Origin: Selenomonas sp.
GTDB taxonomy: Bacteria; Bacillota; Negativicutes; Selenomonadales; Selenomonadaceae
Assembly: GCA_015265235.1 (NCBI GenBank)
Contig: JABZYJ010000058.1
Location: 1-11,685, forward strand
Direction: 5' to 3'
DNA: 11,685 nucleotides
Shown here: positions 5,767-11,685 of the stretch, piece after piece
How positions within the stretch are numbered: position 1 is the first letter of the stretch
Layout of the letters: each line of letters opens with the position of its first letter
Made by a program: the position numbers and the translations under genes
Notes under the pieces: generated by a model
Seen by the model: the letters and a program-made list of their open reading frames with translations, nothing else
Database searches by the model: none
Told to the model about the DNA's origin: nothing

Positions 5767-6306
5767 TTACTCCCTCGTAAGCGTAATGACGCCATGCGCC
5801 GTGCGCAGTGTCGCCGTTCGCTCAGTTAGTGCGTCAAGGGTATAGCCATGCCATGTATCGCCCGCAGCAAGCGCCGCACTGTCCTTCCCTCTAGCGAGGA
5901 TGGCGATCCTCCGTCCGTCTGCCCCCGTCACAATGCCGCGCAGTACGAGCGGCGTCTCTGCCTTAGGCTGTGCCTGCGGCGGCAGCGGTGGAGCGGCAGG
6001 AGTGAGCTGCGACGGCGGCTTTTCCTCGTGTGGCATTGCCGAAATTGGCATAGCACCTGTCTCACCCTCCGCTGCATGCGCCATGGTAAAGGGGTTGTGC
6101 AGAGCCCTGCCCTCCGCCGCAGCGGACAGCCCCTGCACCTCTGTCACGGACGCATCGACATGGCTGACCGCAGGCGGCACAGGCGCCGGCAAAGGATCCT
6201 CATGGAGCATGGCACAGAGAGAAAGGAGCAGGAGTAGTCCCGCGCCGACCGCCGCCTGCTGACGCCGATACCGCGCACTGAGATAGTCTTTCCAGCGTTC
6301 GAGCAC
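5767..6306 (-). CDS. PilP/GspC-like inner-membrane partner of the secretin
   Basis: The 179-aa product has a short cytoplasmic N-terminus, one membrane helix (about residues 19-34), a long Pro/Ala-rich periplasmic linker (35-117) containing LHNPF near 69-73, and a compact C-terminal beta domain (118-179). This last part, reading VLRGIVTGADGRRIAIL and later TATLRTAHGVITL, resembles the homology region of GspC and PilP, which docks on the secretin periplasmic domains. This layout and its place 5 bases before the secretin support the call, though similarity is weak. The GTG at 6306 is chosen because GGAGG lies five bases upstream. A longer in-frame ATG at 6372 would put the start within the pgi terminator-like structure. 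A GGGACTGC hairpin (6329-6348) precedes the ribosome binding site. The pilus or secretion role is not settled. Confidence 0.8.
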   Translation of the reverse strand: MLERWKDYLSARYRRQQAAVGAGLLLLLSLCAMLHEDPLPAPVPPAVSHVDASVTEVQGLSAAAEGRALHNPFTMAHAAEGETGAMPISAMPHEEKPPSQLTPAAPPLPPQAQPKAETPLVLRGIVTGADGRRIAILARGKDSAALAAGDTWHGYTLDALTERTATLRTAHGVITLTRE

Positions 6307-6328
6307 GCATGCCTCCGATAAGCAAAGA

Positions 6329-6348
6329 GGGACTGCTGCTGCAGTCCC
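6329..6348. repeat. Perfect hairpin in the leader of the PilP/GspC-like gene
   Basis: GGGACTGC and GCAGTCCC flank a TGCT loop and pair perfectly over 8 bp, 12 bases upstream of the ribosome binding site. No U-tract follows in either direction, so it is not a standard terminator; it could stabilise or separate parts of the transcript. The same GGGACTGCTGC core appears at 11661-11671. Confidence 0.6.
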
Positions 6349-6352
6349 CCCC

Positions 6353-6397
6353 AAAAAAACATATCCACACACTCAGACGTGCGGTTCCCACACCGCA
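6353..6397 (-). promoter_or_regulatory. Weak terminator or attenuator-like structure after pgi
   Basis: On the minus strand a 6-bp stem (6384-6379 with 6370-6365, one G-U) is followed five bases later by seven T (6359-6353). An alternative 6-bp stem (6397-6392 with 6385-6380) uses the same bases and would exclude it. This arrangement resembles a leaky terminator or attenuator between pgi and the PilP/GspC-like gene. The stems are short and the U-tract is not directly adjacent, so confidence is low. Confidence 0.3.
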
Positions 6398-6411
6398 TGC
6401 CTAAGCATTTT

Positions 6412-7866
6412 TTAGCCCTTTTTCTTCAGCTCTTGCAGCTTCGGTCCCATGATGCGCTTATACGCCTCAACACCCGGCTGATCGAACGCATCGACATCCG
6501 CCAACTCACCCTCGTAGGCAATGGACATCGCAAGCATGTAGAGCAGCTCGCCAAGATGATACGGCGTCAGCTCCGGCAGTGCAAACACGGCACTGTAGCG
6601 CTTGTTCGACGCAAGTGCATCGGCGTTTGACTGGCGCGCTACCTCAAGTGCCGCCCCCATCGTCACACCCGCCACATCCGCGAGTTTCTTGACCTCGGGG
6701 AACACATTCGGAATGACAAGATCATCTGCCCACTTGTCGATGCGGATGAACTGCACCACCTTGTTGAGCTTGCCCTCCTGATGCTGCTGTGTCTGCGCGT
6801 GCATATCCGTCGTGCCGACCGCAACGACAGGCGTACGGCCGTAGCAGACTTCCTTGCCCTCCTTGTTGAACTGCTTGCCAAGCGACTCGGCGAGCAGCTG
6901 AATGTACCACTCGGAGACGGACTTCAGATAGTCGCCATAGGGCATCATGACCTCGATGTCGCGGCCGTGCTTCTCGGATGCCGCAAACTTCAGCGCGGCG
7001 TTGAGCATCGCGGGATTCTTCCAGAGGTCGTCATTCTGACAAGCCTCGTCCATGTCACGCGCCCCCGCGAGGAAGCTCTCAATATCAAAGCCGATGCACG
7101 CGGCGAGCGTCAGCCCGACCTCGGTAAAGACGGTGAAGCGTCCACCCACGCCGTCCGGCACAGCGAACTGCTTCCAGCCCATATCCATCGCGAGCTTTTT
7201 GAGCAGCGTCGGCTTCTCCTCGTTCGGGTCGGTGACCGCGACCACCTCAACCTCGATATTGTCCGCCTTCATGAACGCATCGTACATCACCATGAAGTTC
7301 GACATCGTATCGAGCGTGCCGCCCGACTTCGAGATGACGAGCAGCATGATGCGCAGCGGCTGTCCGCCATGCGTTTTCTTGATCTGTGCAACATCCTTCA
7401 TGTGGTTGATGATGTCGCCCGTACGGCGCGGGTCGATGTTGTTGCCGCTGAAGTAGATGCGCGGATAGTTGTCCCGCTGCTCGTTCGAGAGCGAGTTCCA
7501 GAGCTCACCGCAGTGCACGTCGAACAGTACCTTGTTCCCGAGGAAGGAGCCGCCGATGCCGAGGGAAATGACGACATCCGTATTCTCCTGCACGTGCTTA
7601 CCGAGCTCCTTCAGACGTGCGATAGACGCGGGCGAGTTGATGTTGCCTTCCTTGATGTACGGCGTCTGCGAGAACAGCACCTTCTCCGGCTCCCCGTCCT
7701 TCGAGAGATGCCCACGGATAAAGCCTGTCTCACGCATGACCTTCATCGCTGCGTGCGCTTTTTTGAGCGCATCGGCGTAGGAGGCGAGATCGGCATCTGT
7801 CACCTTTCCCTCACCATAGAGATCGTCATAGTCAAACGTAAACCCTGACTTCAGTACAAGACTCAT
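6412..7866 (-). CDS. pgi: Glucose-6-phosphate isomerase
   Basis: This cytoplasmic enzyme interconverts glucose-6-phosphate and fructose-6-phosphate. The 484-aa product carries SIS-fold phosphate-sugar sites: GIGGSFLG at residues 103-110, SKSGGTLDT at 179-187 and the family signature GGRFTVFTEVG at 241-251. Also seen are the catalytic-base region AESLGK (E327), GTTDMHAQTQQHQEG at 351-365 with H356, and FDQPGVEAYK at 461-470 with the conserved terminal Lys. The sequence style is that of Firmicute enzymes. The ATG at 7866 is chosen over an upstream in-frame start at 8007 because it follows AAAGGGG and because the longer form would overlap the phosphomutase coding region. The gene begins 17 bases after the phosphomutase stop, which indicates an operon, and may read on into the secretin genes. 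Together the two enzymes link fructose-6-phosphate to glucose-1-phosphate for polysaccharide or glycogen. Confidence 0.96.
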   Translation of the reverse strand: MSLVLKSGFTFDYDDLYGEGKVTDADLASYADALKKAHAAMKVMRETGFIRGHLSKDGEPEKVLFSQTPYIKEGNINSPASIARLKELGKHVQENTDVVISLGIGGSFLGNKVLFDVHCGELWNSLSNEQRDNYPRIYFSGNNIDPRRTGDIINHMKDVAQIKKTHGGQPLRIMLLVISKSGGTLDTMSNFMVMYDAFMKADNIEVEVVAVTDPNEEKPTLLKKLAMDMGWKQFAVPDGVGGRFTVFTEVGLTLAACIGFDIESFLAGARDMDEACQNDDLWKNPAMLNAALKFAASEKHGRDIEVMMPYGDYLKSVSEWYIQLLAESLGKQFNKEGKEVCYGRTPVVAVGTTDMHAQTQQHQEGKLNKVVQFIRIDKWADDLVIPNVFPEVKKLADVAGVTMGAALEVARQSNADALASNKRYSAVFALPELTPYHLGELLYMLAMSIAYEGELADVDAFDQPGVEAYKRIMGPKLQELKKKG

Positions 7867-7883
7867 CCAAAAAGCCCCTTTCT

Positions 7884-9239
7884 TTATGCGCGGATCTCCG
7901 CGAGCAGTTCGTCCGTCTTCTCCTTTAACAGGGCTTTGTCCTGACGCGTCTCCACATTGAGACGAATCACAGGTTCTGTATTCGACATACGCAGATTGAA
8001 GCGCCACTTGTCAAACTCGATGGAGAGACCATCCACCTTCGTCACCTTACCGCCCGGACCGTACTTTGCTTCGATGCGATCCATGACCGCCTTGGCGTCG
8101 GCGACCTTGCTGTTGATCTCACCCGACGTCGGATAGCGATCCATACGTGCCTGCATGAGCTCCGACAACGTCTTGCCGCCCGCCGCGCTCATCAGCTCTG
8201 CGACGAGCAGCCACGGAATCTGTCCGCTGTCGCAGTAAGAGAACTCACGGAAATAATGATGCGCGCTCATCTCGCCGCCATAGATCGCATTGACCTCGCG
8301 CATCTTGTCCTTAATGAAGGCGTGGCCGCTCTTGCACATGACTGCCTTGCCGCCCAGCTGCTCTGCAATCTCAAGCGTATTCCACGTCAGACGCGGGTCG
8401 TAGATGACGCTCGCGCCCTTATTCTTTTTCAGGAATGCCTCGGCGAGGAAGCCGACCATGTAGTAGCCCTCGATGAAGCCGCCCTTCTCGTCAAAGAGGA
8501 AGCAGCGATCGAAGTCGCCGTCCCATGCCACACCGAAGTCCGCCCCCGTCTCGCGCACGACCTTCGCCGTCGCCTCACGGTTCTCCTGCAGGATGGGGTT
8601 TGGCACGCCGTTCGGGAAATTGCCGTCCGGCTCGTTATAGACCTTGACCAGCTCGAAGGGCAGGAACTTCTCCATCGCATTGATGATCGGGCCTGCCGCA
8701 CCGTTGCCCGTATTGACGACGATCTTATACGGTTTCAGCTTGCTCACATCGACATAGGAAAGGATATGCTTAACATATTCATCCAATATATCCTTCTTCT
8801 CGATATGTCCCGCCGAGGGTGCGGGGTCGGGATAGGTACCGCCGACCGCCATCGCCGCGATGTCCTTGAGCCCCGTATCGCTTGAGATGGGGCGCGACTC
8901 CGCGCGGACGAACTTCATCCCATTGTACTGCTTCGGGTTATGGCTCGCCGTAATCATAATGCCGCCGTCGAGCCCCAGATGCGCCGTCGTGAAGTAGATC
9001 ATCTCCGTGCCGCACTGGCCGATGTCAACAACGTTGCAGCCTGCCTCCGTCAGCCCCTTCGCGAGTGCATCGCTCAGTGAAGGTCCCGACAGTCGTATAT
9101 CATGCCCAATGGCAACCGACTTCGCCTGAAACAGCGTCGGGAAGCTGCGTCCGACACGATACGCCAGTTCTTCGTTCACCTCGTCCGGATAGACGCCACG
9201 CACATCGTATGCGCCAAAGCCCTTGTCTGTTACTGCCAT
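7884..9239 (-). CDS. Phosphoglucomutase/phosphomannomutase (alpha-D-phosphohexomutase)
   Basis: The 451-aa protein has the four-domain layout of the alpha-phosphohexomutases, which interconvert hexose-6- and hexose-1-phosphates for surface polysaccharide, LPS and storage sugar synthesis. Landmarks are the active-site phosphoserine S99 in TASHNP, the metal loop DGDFDR at 240-245, the sugar-binding GEMSAH at 322-327 and the phosphate-binding RMSNTEP at 417-423. GEMSAH is typical of the bifunctional PMM/PGM (AlgC/ManB) branch, so glucose and mannose phosphates are both possible substrates. The ATG at 9239 follows AGGAGGGG. An upstream in-frame start at 9377 adds an unrelated N-terminus and is rejected. 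The gene appears to head the run with pgi. Its leader has a hairpin (9281-9314), and an operator-like palindrome (9371-9388) lies farther upstream. The family is certain; glucose versus mannose specificity is not. Confidence 0.95.
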   Translation of the reverse strand: MAVTDKGFGAYDVRGVYPDEVNEELAYRVGRSFPTLFQAKSVAIGHDIRLSGPSLSDALAKGLTEAGCNVVDIGQCGTEMIYFTTAHLGLDGGIMITASHNPKQYNGMKFVRAESRPISSDTGLKDIAAMAVGGTYPDPAPSAGHIEKKDILDEYVKHILSYVDVSKLKPYKIVVNTGNGAAGPIINAMEKFLPFELVKVYNEPDGNFPNGVPNPILQENREATAKVVRETGADFGVAWDGDFDRCFLFDEKGGFIEGYYMVGFLAEAFLKKNKGASVIYDPRLTWNTLEIAEQLGGKAVMCKSGHAFIKDKMREVNAIYGGEMSAHHYFREFSYCDSGQIPWLLVAELMSAAGGKTLSELMQARMDRYPTSGEINSKVADAKAVMDRIEAKYGPGGKVTKVDGLSIEFDKWRFNLRMSNTEPVIRLNVETRQDKALLKEKTDELLAEIRA

Positions 9240-9404
9240 AAACGTCCCCTCCTCATGGGGTGCCCACGCGCCCCCGCTCCCCTCTCGGCAGTCGCATAAA
9301 CTGTGCCGAAGAGGCATGAAAAAATCGTATATAGTAGTATTTCGCCATTTTTTTCGCATTTCCTGTTTGCTTCCCAAAATTTTGAGAACGTTTTACAAGA
9401 GCAA
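9240..9404 (-). promoter_or_regulatory. Upstream region of the phosphomutase: leader hairpin and palindrome
   Basis: Two structures are visible. CCTCTCGGCA (9281-9290) and TGCCGAAGAGG (9304-9314) form a 10-bp stem with one bulge, in the expected mRNA leader and without a U-tract. TTCCCAAAA and TTTTGAGAA (9371-9388) form an 18-bp palindrome with one mismatched pair, which may be an operator. A TATATA at 9328-9333 could be a -10, but no convincing -35 was found, so the promoter is not assigned. Confidence 0.45.
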
Positions 9405-9573
9405 CTAAGGAATCACTGATAAAATGAGGTCTGCCAGATTGGCGTAGATTTTTTCGTCCGAACGAGGTGGAAAACCGGACGCAGAGTGGTGCTCTGTGGA
9501 GGATTTTCCGCCGAAGTGCGGGCAAAAAAGATGCGTCAAGATGGTTGTACCGAATTTATCAGTGCTTCCCTAA
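9405..9573. mobile_element. Complete palindromic MITE-like element with CTAA target duplication
   Basis: The element proper is 161 bp (9409-9569), flanked by CTAA direct repeats at 9405-9408 and 9570-9573. Its ends are 15-bp inverted repeats, GGAATCACTGATAAA and TTTATCAGTGCTTCC, with one mismatch. The whole sequence is one imperfect palindrome: two 78-base arms around TGGTG align without gaps and match at 49 of 78 positions by eye. Matches cluster at the tips, at TTTTTT/AAAAAA, and in the apex (GGTGGAAAA, CAGAG). There is no transposase or ORF. Ends starting GGAA and a CTAA duplication fit the IS5 group (YTAR target), which might mobilise it in trans; that parentage is inferred. It sits between the divergent phosphomutase and AEC genes. 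Confidence 0.85.
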
Positions 9574-9574
9574 G

Positions 9575-9603
9575 TTTACATCAATGACCTCTTGTGCTAG
9601 GAT
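9575..9603 (+). promoter_or_regulatory. Promoter of the first AEC-type permease gene
   Basis: TTTACA (9575-9580), a 17-base spacer ending in TGC, and TAGGAT (9598-9603) make an extended -10 promoter. The -35 begins two bases after the CTAA duplication of the MITE-like element, so the insertion left the core promoter intact or set its upstream context. Confidence 0.55.
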
Positions 9604-9653
9604 AAAAATATCATAGAATGTTATCATTTGCTGCATGAAAGTCTGGTGTCCGC

Positions 9654-10610
9654 ATGGACGAAGTTATGTCACGGCTGATCTTCCTCGTCACCGATCTGAT
9701 TCTGCCGCTCATCGTCGGCTACGTTCTCTATCAGCACCGACTGCTCTCCGACGGGATGCTCAATCGCCTCATCCGCATCAATATCGTCGCGTTTTTTACG
9801 TTACTCTCGCTCTTCAGCTTCTGGGCTCTCCCACTGACCAAGGATGTACTCGTCCTGCCCTTTTTCTTTGCGTTTATCATCCTCTTTCCGGGATTTATCA
9901 GTTGGCGTTTCCTCGGACGGCGGTTCCACAGCTCCATCGACCGCGGTACACATCTCATCTCCGCGCTGCTCTCGAACATCGGCACGCTCGGCGGCATCTG
10001 CGCCTATATCATCTATGGAGAGCGCGGCTTTGCCTATGCACAGATCGGCAGTGCCTGTCAGAACCTCGTGCTCGTCCTGCTCGCCTTCCCCATCGCCCAG
10101 TACTACTATCTCCTGCACAAGAGCCACGGGCGCAGCGCCCGCCTTGATGCGCGCGGCTTTCTGGGGCTCCTCATCTCGTGGAATCAGCTCAGCATCCTCG
10201 GCATGGCGGCGGGGCTCGCCCTCAATGCGGGCGGTGTCGTGCGCCCGCCCATCCTCGCAGAGACATTCTCCTACCTCATCCACGTCTCCGCATGGATTGC
10301 GATGCTCCCGATCGGCTCCCTCATCAACTTTCGACGGGCACGCCACTTCATCTATCTGACACTCGACATGATTCTCCTGCGCTTTCTGATCGTCCCCGCC
10401 GCTACCTTTATCGTGGCACGGCTCATCATCAGCGACCCCATCATCCAGAACTCCCTCGTTCTGTTCGCGGGCGTGCCAGCCGCGATCAACGCCACCCTCA
10501 CCGCCCGTCTCTACCATCTGAACGTCGACTACACCATCGCCGTCTTTCTCGTCACCACCGTTCTCTACCTCTGCATTCTCTTCCCCATCACCTTCTTCCT
10601 GTTTCGATAA
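9654..10610 (+). CDS. AEC family (auxin efflux carrier-like) permease, copy 1
   Basis: The 318-aa protein is almost wholly hydrophobic, with about ten membrane segments. It resembles AEC-type secondary transporters, which in bacteria carry organic acids or other small metabolites. Family-like traits are LPLIVGYVLY in the first helix (residues 17-26), the SNIGTLGG break at 107-114, SWNQLSILGMAAG at 175-187 opening the second half, and the GVPAAINATLTARLYHLN turn at 273-290. The substrate is unknown. The ATG at 9654 has only a weak ribosome binding site (GAAAG) but aligns residue for residue with the start of copy 2, which supports it; ATG 9666 is the alternative. The second copy begins 74 bases after the stop, probably in the same operon. 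A promoter lies at 9575-9603. The family call is from motif and topology, not a search. Confidence 0.82.
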   Translation: MDEVMSRLIFLVTDLILPLIVGYVLYQHRLLSDGMLNRLIRINIVAFFTLLSLFSFWALPLTKDVLVLPFFFAFIILFPGFISWRFLGRRFHSSIDRGTHLISALLSNIGTLGGICAYIIYGERGFAYAQIGSACQNLVLVLLAFPIAQYYYLLHKSHGRSARLDARGFLGLLISWNQLSILGMAAGLALNAGGVVRPPILAETFSYLIHVSAWIAMLPIGSLINFRRARHFIYLTLDMILLRFLIVPAATFIVARLIISDPIIQNSLVLFAGVPAAINATLTARLYHLNVDYTIAVFLVTTVLYLCILFPITFFLFR

Positions 10611-10617
10611 ATGAAAT

Positions 10618-10639
10618 GCACTTTCTGGAGAGAAGGTGC
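10618..10639 (+). repeat. Stem-loop between the two AEC genes
   Basis: GCACTTTCT and AGAAGGTGC pair over 9 bp (one G-U) around a GGAG loop, 7 bases after the first AEC stop. No U-tract follows, so it is unlikely to end transcription; it may affect mRNA stability between the two genes. Confidence 0.45.
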
Positions 10640-10684
10640 CTGCGCAAACACCACCATAACCAGCCTAGAAAGAGGTCCTTCCCT

Positions 10685-11638
10685 ATGGACAGTTCGGATT
10701 TTCGCATCATCTATCTCTTTACCGACCTTCTCGCGCCCCTCATCGTCGGTTATCTTCTCTATCGACGCGGCATGATCTCTGACGACCTCATCCGACGCAT
10801 CCTGCGCCTGAACGTCATCGTCATCTACACCATCCTTGCCCTCATGAGCTGCTGGACACTCCCGATCTCGTGGGATCTCGCGCTCATCCCCGTCTATGGC
10901 ATTCTCATCGTCCTCTTTCCGGGGTTCATCGGCTGGGCATTCTTCATCCGCAAATACCACAACCCGCTTGACCGCGGTGCCTTTCTCTGCAACGCCATGA
11001 TGTCGAACATCACCACCCTCGGCGGAGTCTGTGCCTACATCATCTACGGCGAGCAGGGTTTCGGCTACGCGCAGATCATGGGCATCTTTCAGACGATCCT
11101 GCTCGTCCTCGCCGTCTTTCCGATGGCGCAGTTCTACTGTCTCCAGCATGAAAATCACGGCGGCACGGGCAAGGTAAGCCTACGCGTGCGCGACATTCTC
11201 CTCTCGTGGAATCAACTCAGCATCCTCGGCATGGCGGCGGGGCTTCTGCTCAACGCGGCGGGCATTGCACGTCCGCCCGCTGTGGGCACGGCATTCGAGG
11301 GACTGATTCACTTCGGTGCATGGTTTGGCATGCTGCCCGTCGGTGCGCTCATCAACCTGCATCGCACACGTCGCTATGCGCCCTACACCCTCGACCTCTT
11401 GATCCTGCGCTTTCTCATCATGCCCGCCTTTATGTTCGCGATCAGCTATCCCTTCGTCCGTGATCCCGTTCTGCTCGGCGCGATCATCGTCTTCTCCGTC
11501 ACGCCCGGGGCGATCAACTCCGTCACAGCGGCAAAACTCTATCGCCTCAACGTGGACTTCACCATCTCGGGATTTCTCACGACGAGCATCGCCTTCTTCT
11601 TTCTCATCTATCCCGCACTCTACTTCCTGCTGCGGTGA
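10685..11638 (+). CDS. AEC family (auxin efflux carrier-like) permease, copy 2
   Basis: The 317-aa membrane protein is a paralogue of the gene just upstream. The two align nearly without gaps and share roughly half their residues by eye, including LIVGYLLY at 19-26, TLGGVCAYIIYGEQGFGYAQI at 111-131 and an identical SWNQLSILGMAAG at 174-186. It has about ten predicted membrane segments with the same layout. The substrate is unknown. The ATG at 10685 follows AGAGG (10671-10675). The reading frame stays open upstream into the first gene, but that part is a shadow frame with no family resemblance. No promoter or strong terminator was seen in the 74-base gap, so both genes are probably on one transcript. 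Two nearby paralogues may form a two-subunit carrier or have diverged in substrate; sequence alone does not decide. Confidence 0.82.
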   Translation: MDSSDFRIIYLFTDLLAPLIVGYLLYRRGMISDDLIRRILRLNVIVIYTILALMSCWTLPISWDLALIPVYGILIVLFPGFIGWAFFIRKYHNPLDRGAFLCNAMMSNITTLGGVCAYIIYGEQGFGYAQIMGIFQTILLVLAVFPMAQFYCLQHENHGGTGKVSLRVRDILLSWNQLSILGMAAGLLLNAAGIARPPAVGTAFEGLIHFGAWFGMLPVGALINLHRTRRYAPYTLDLLILRFLIMPAFMFAISYPFVRDPVLLGAIIVFSVTPGAINSVTAAKLYRLNVDFTISGFLTTSIAFFFLIYPALYFLLR

Positions 11639-11659
11639 TTCGTTTTACGCATCATAAAC

Positions 11660-11685
11660 GGGGACTGCTGCACGAAGCTGTAAAC
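11660..11685 (+). terminator. Likely start of a terminator hairpin, cut by window end
   Basis: GGGGACTGCTGCACGAAGC begins 22 bases after the second AEC stop and looks like the 5' arm of a GC-rich terminator whose other arm lies outside the window. The same GGGACTGCTGC core occurs in the hairpin at 6329-6348. It cannot be confirmed from this sequence. Confidence 0.4.

Noticed and set aside
6781..7848. Open frame of 355 codons antisense to pgi
   Set aside because: Shadow frame of a clearly identified gene, with no ribosome binding site or domain.
9385..9401. CcpA cre-like sequence upstream of the phosphomutase
   Set aside because: TTGTAAAACGTTCTCA on the minus strand has an extra base relative to the cre consensus, so it was not called.
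10178..10684. Upstream extension of the second AEC frame to 10178
   Set aside because: This part overlaps the first AEC gene in another frame, is His/Arg/Pro-rich and has no membrane segments; the real start is at 10685.

Overview
The window looks like a chromosomal segment of a diderm Firmicute of the Negativicutes, most likely a Selenomonas-type organism. This is inferred from GC-rich Firmicute-like housekeeping proteins with strong AGGAGG-type ribosome binding sites, combined with an outer-membrane secretin and a PilP/GspC-like partner. No rRNA, tRNA or CRISPR array is visible, so the taxonomic call is moderate.

Layout, left to right. Positions 1-76 are the cut-off end of a palindromic MITE-like element. 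A nitroreductase-family gene (+, 152-664) converges on enolase (-, 731-2035) over a perfectly palindromic bidirectional terminator. Positions 2036-2521 hold the enolase promoter and leader. They also hold a candidate structured small RNA on the + strand (about 2320-2512), which ends at a terminator shared with a convergent ZIP metal transporter (-, 2522-3301). A small gene of unknown function (-, 3370-3681) follows. Next is a five-gene minus-strand run, read right to left: phosphoglucomutase/phosphomannomutase (7884-9239), glucose-6-phosphate isomerase (6412-7866), a PilP/GspC-like inner-membrane protein (5767-6306), a short secretin (4475-5761) and a NarL/LuxR response regulator (3774-4445). 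The run closes at a strong terminator (3708-3746). A complete 161-bp palindromic MITE-like element with a CTAA target duplication (9405-9573) lies between the phosphomutase and two tandem AEC-type permease paralogues on the + strand (9654-10610 and 10685-11638).

Themes. Enolase, phosphomutase and isomerase are central sugar-phosphate metabolism. The phosphomutase also supplies sugar-1-phosphates for surface polysaccharide. The last three genes of the run encode envelope secretion/pilus parts and a regulator. If the run is one transcript, sugar activation and envelope machinery would share expression control. The least explained element is the candidate RNA at 2320-2512. It has successive stem-loops, C-rich unpaired segments able to pair with Shine-Dalgarno sequences, a Rho-independent terminator, and a CRP/FNR-like palindrome centred 41.5 bp upstream of its predicted start.
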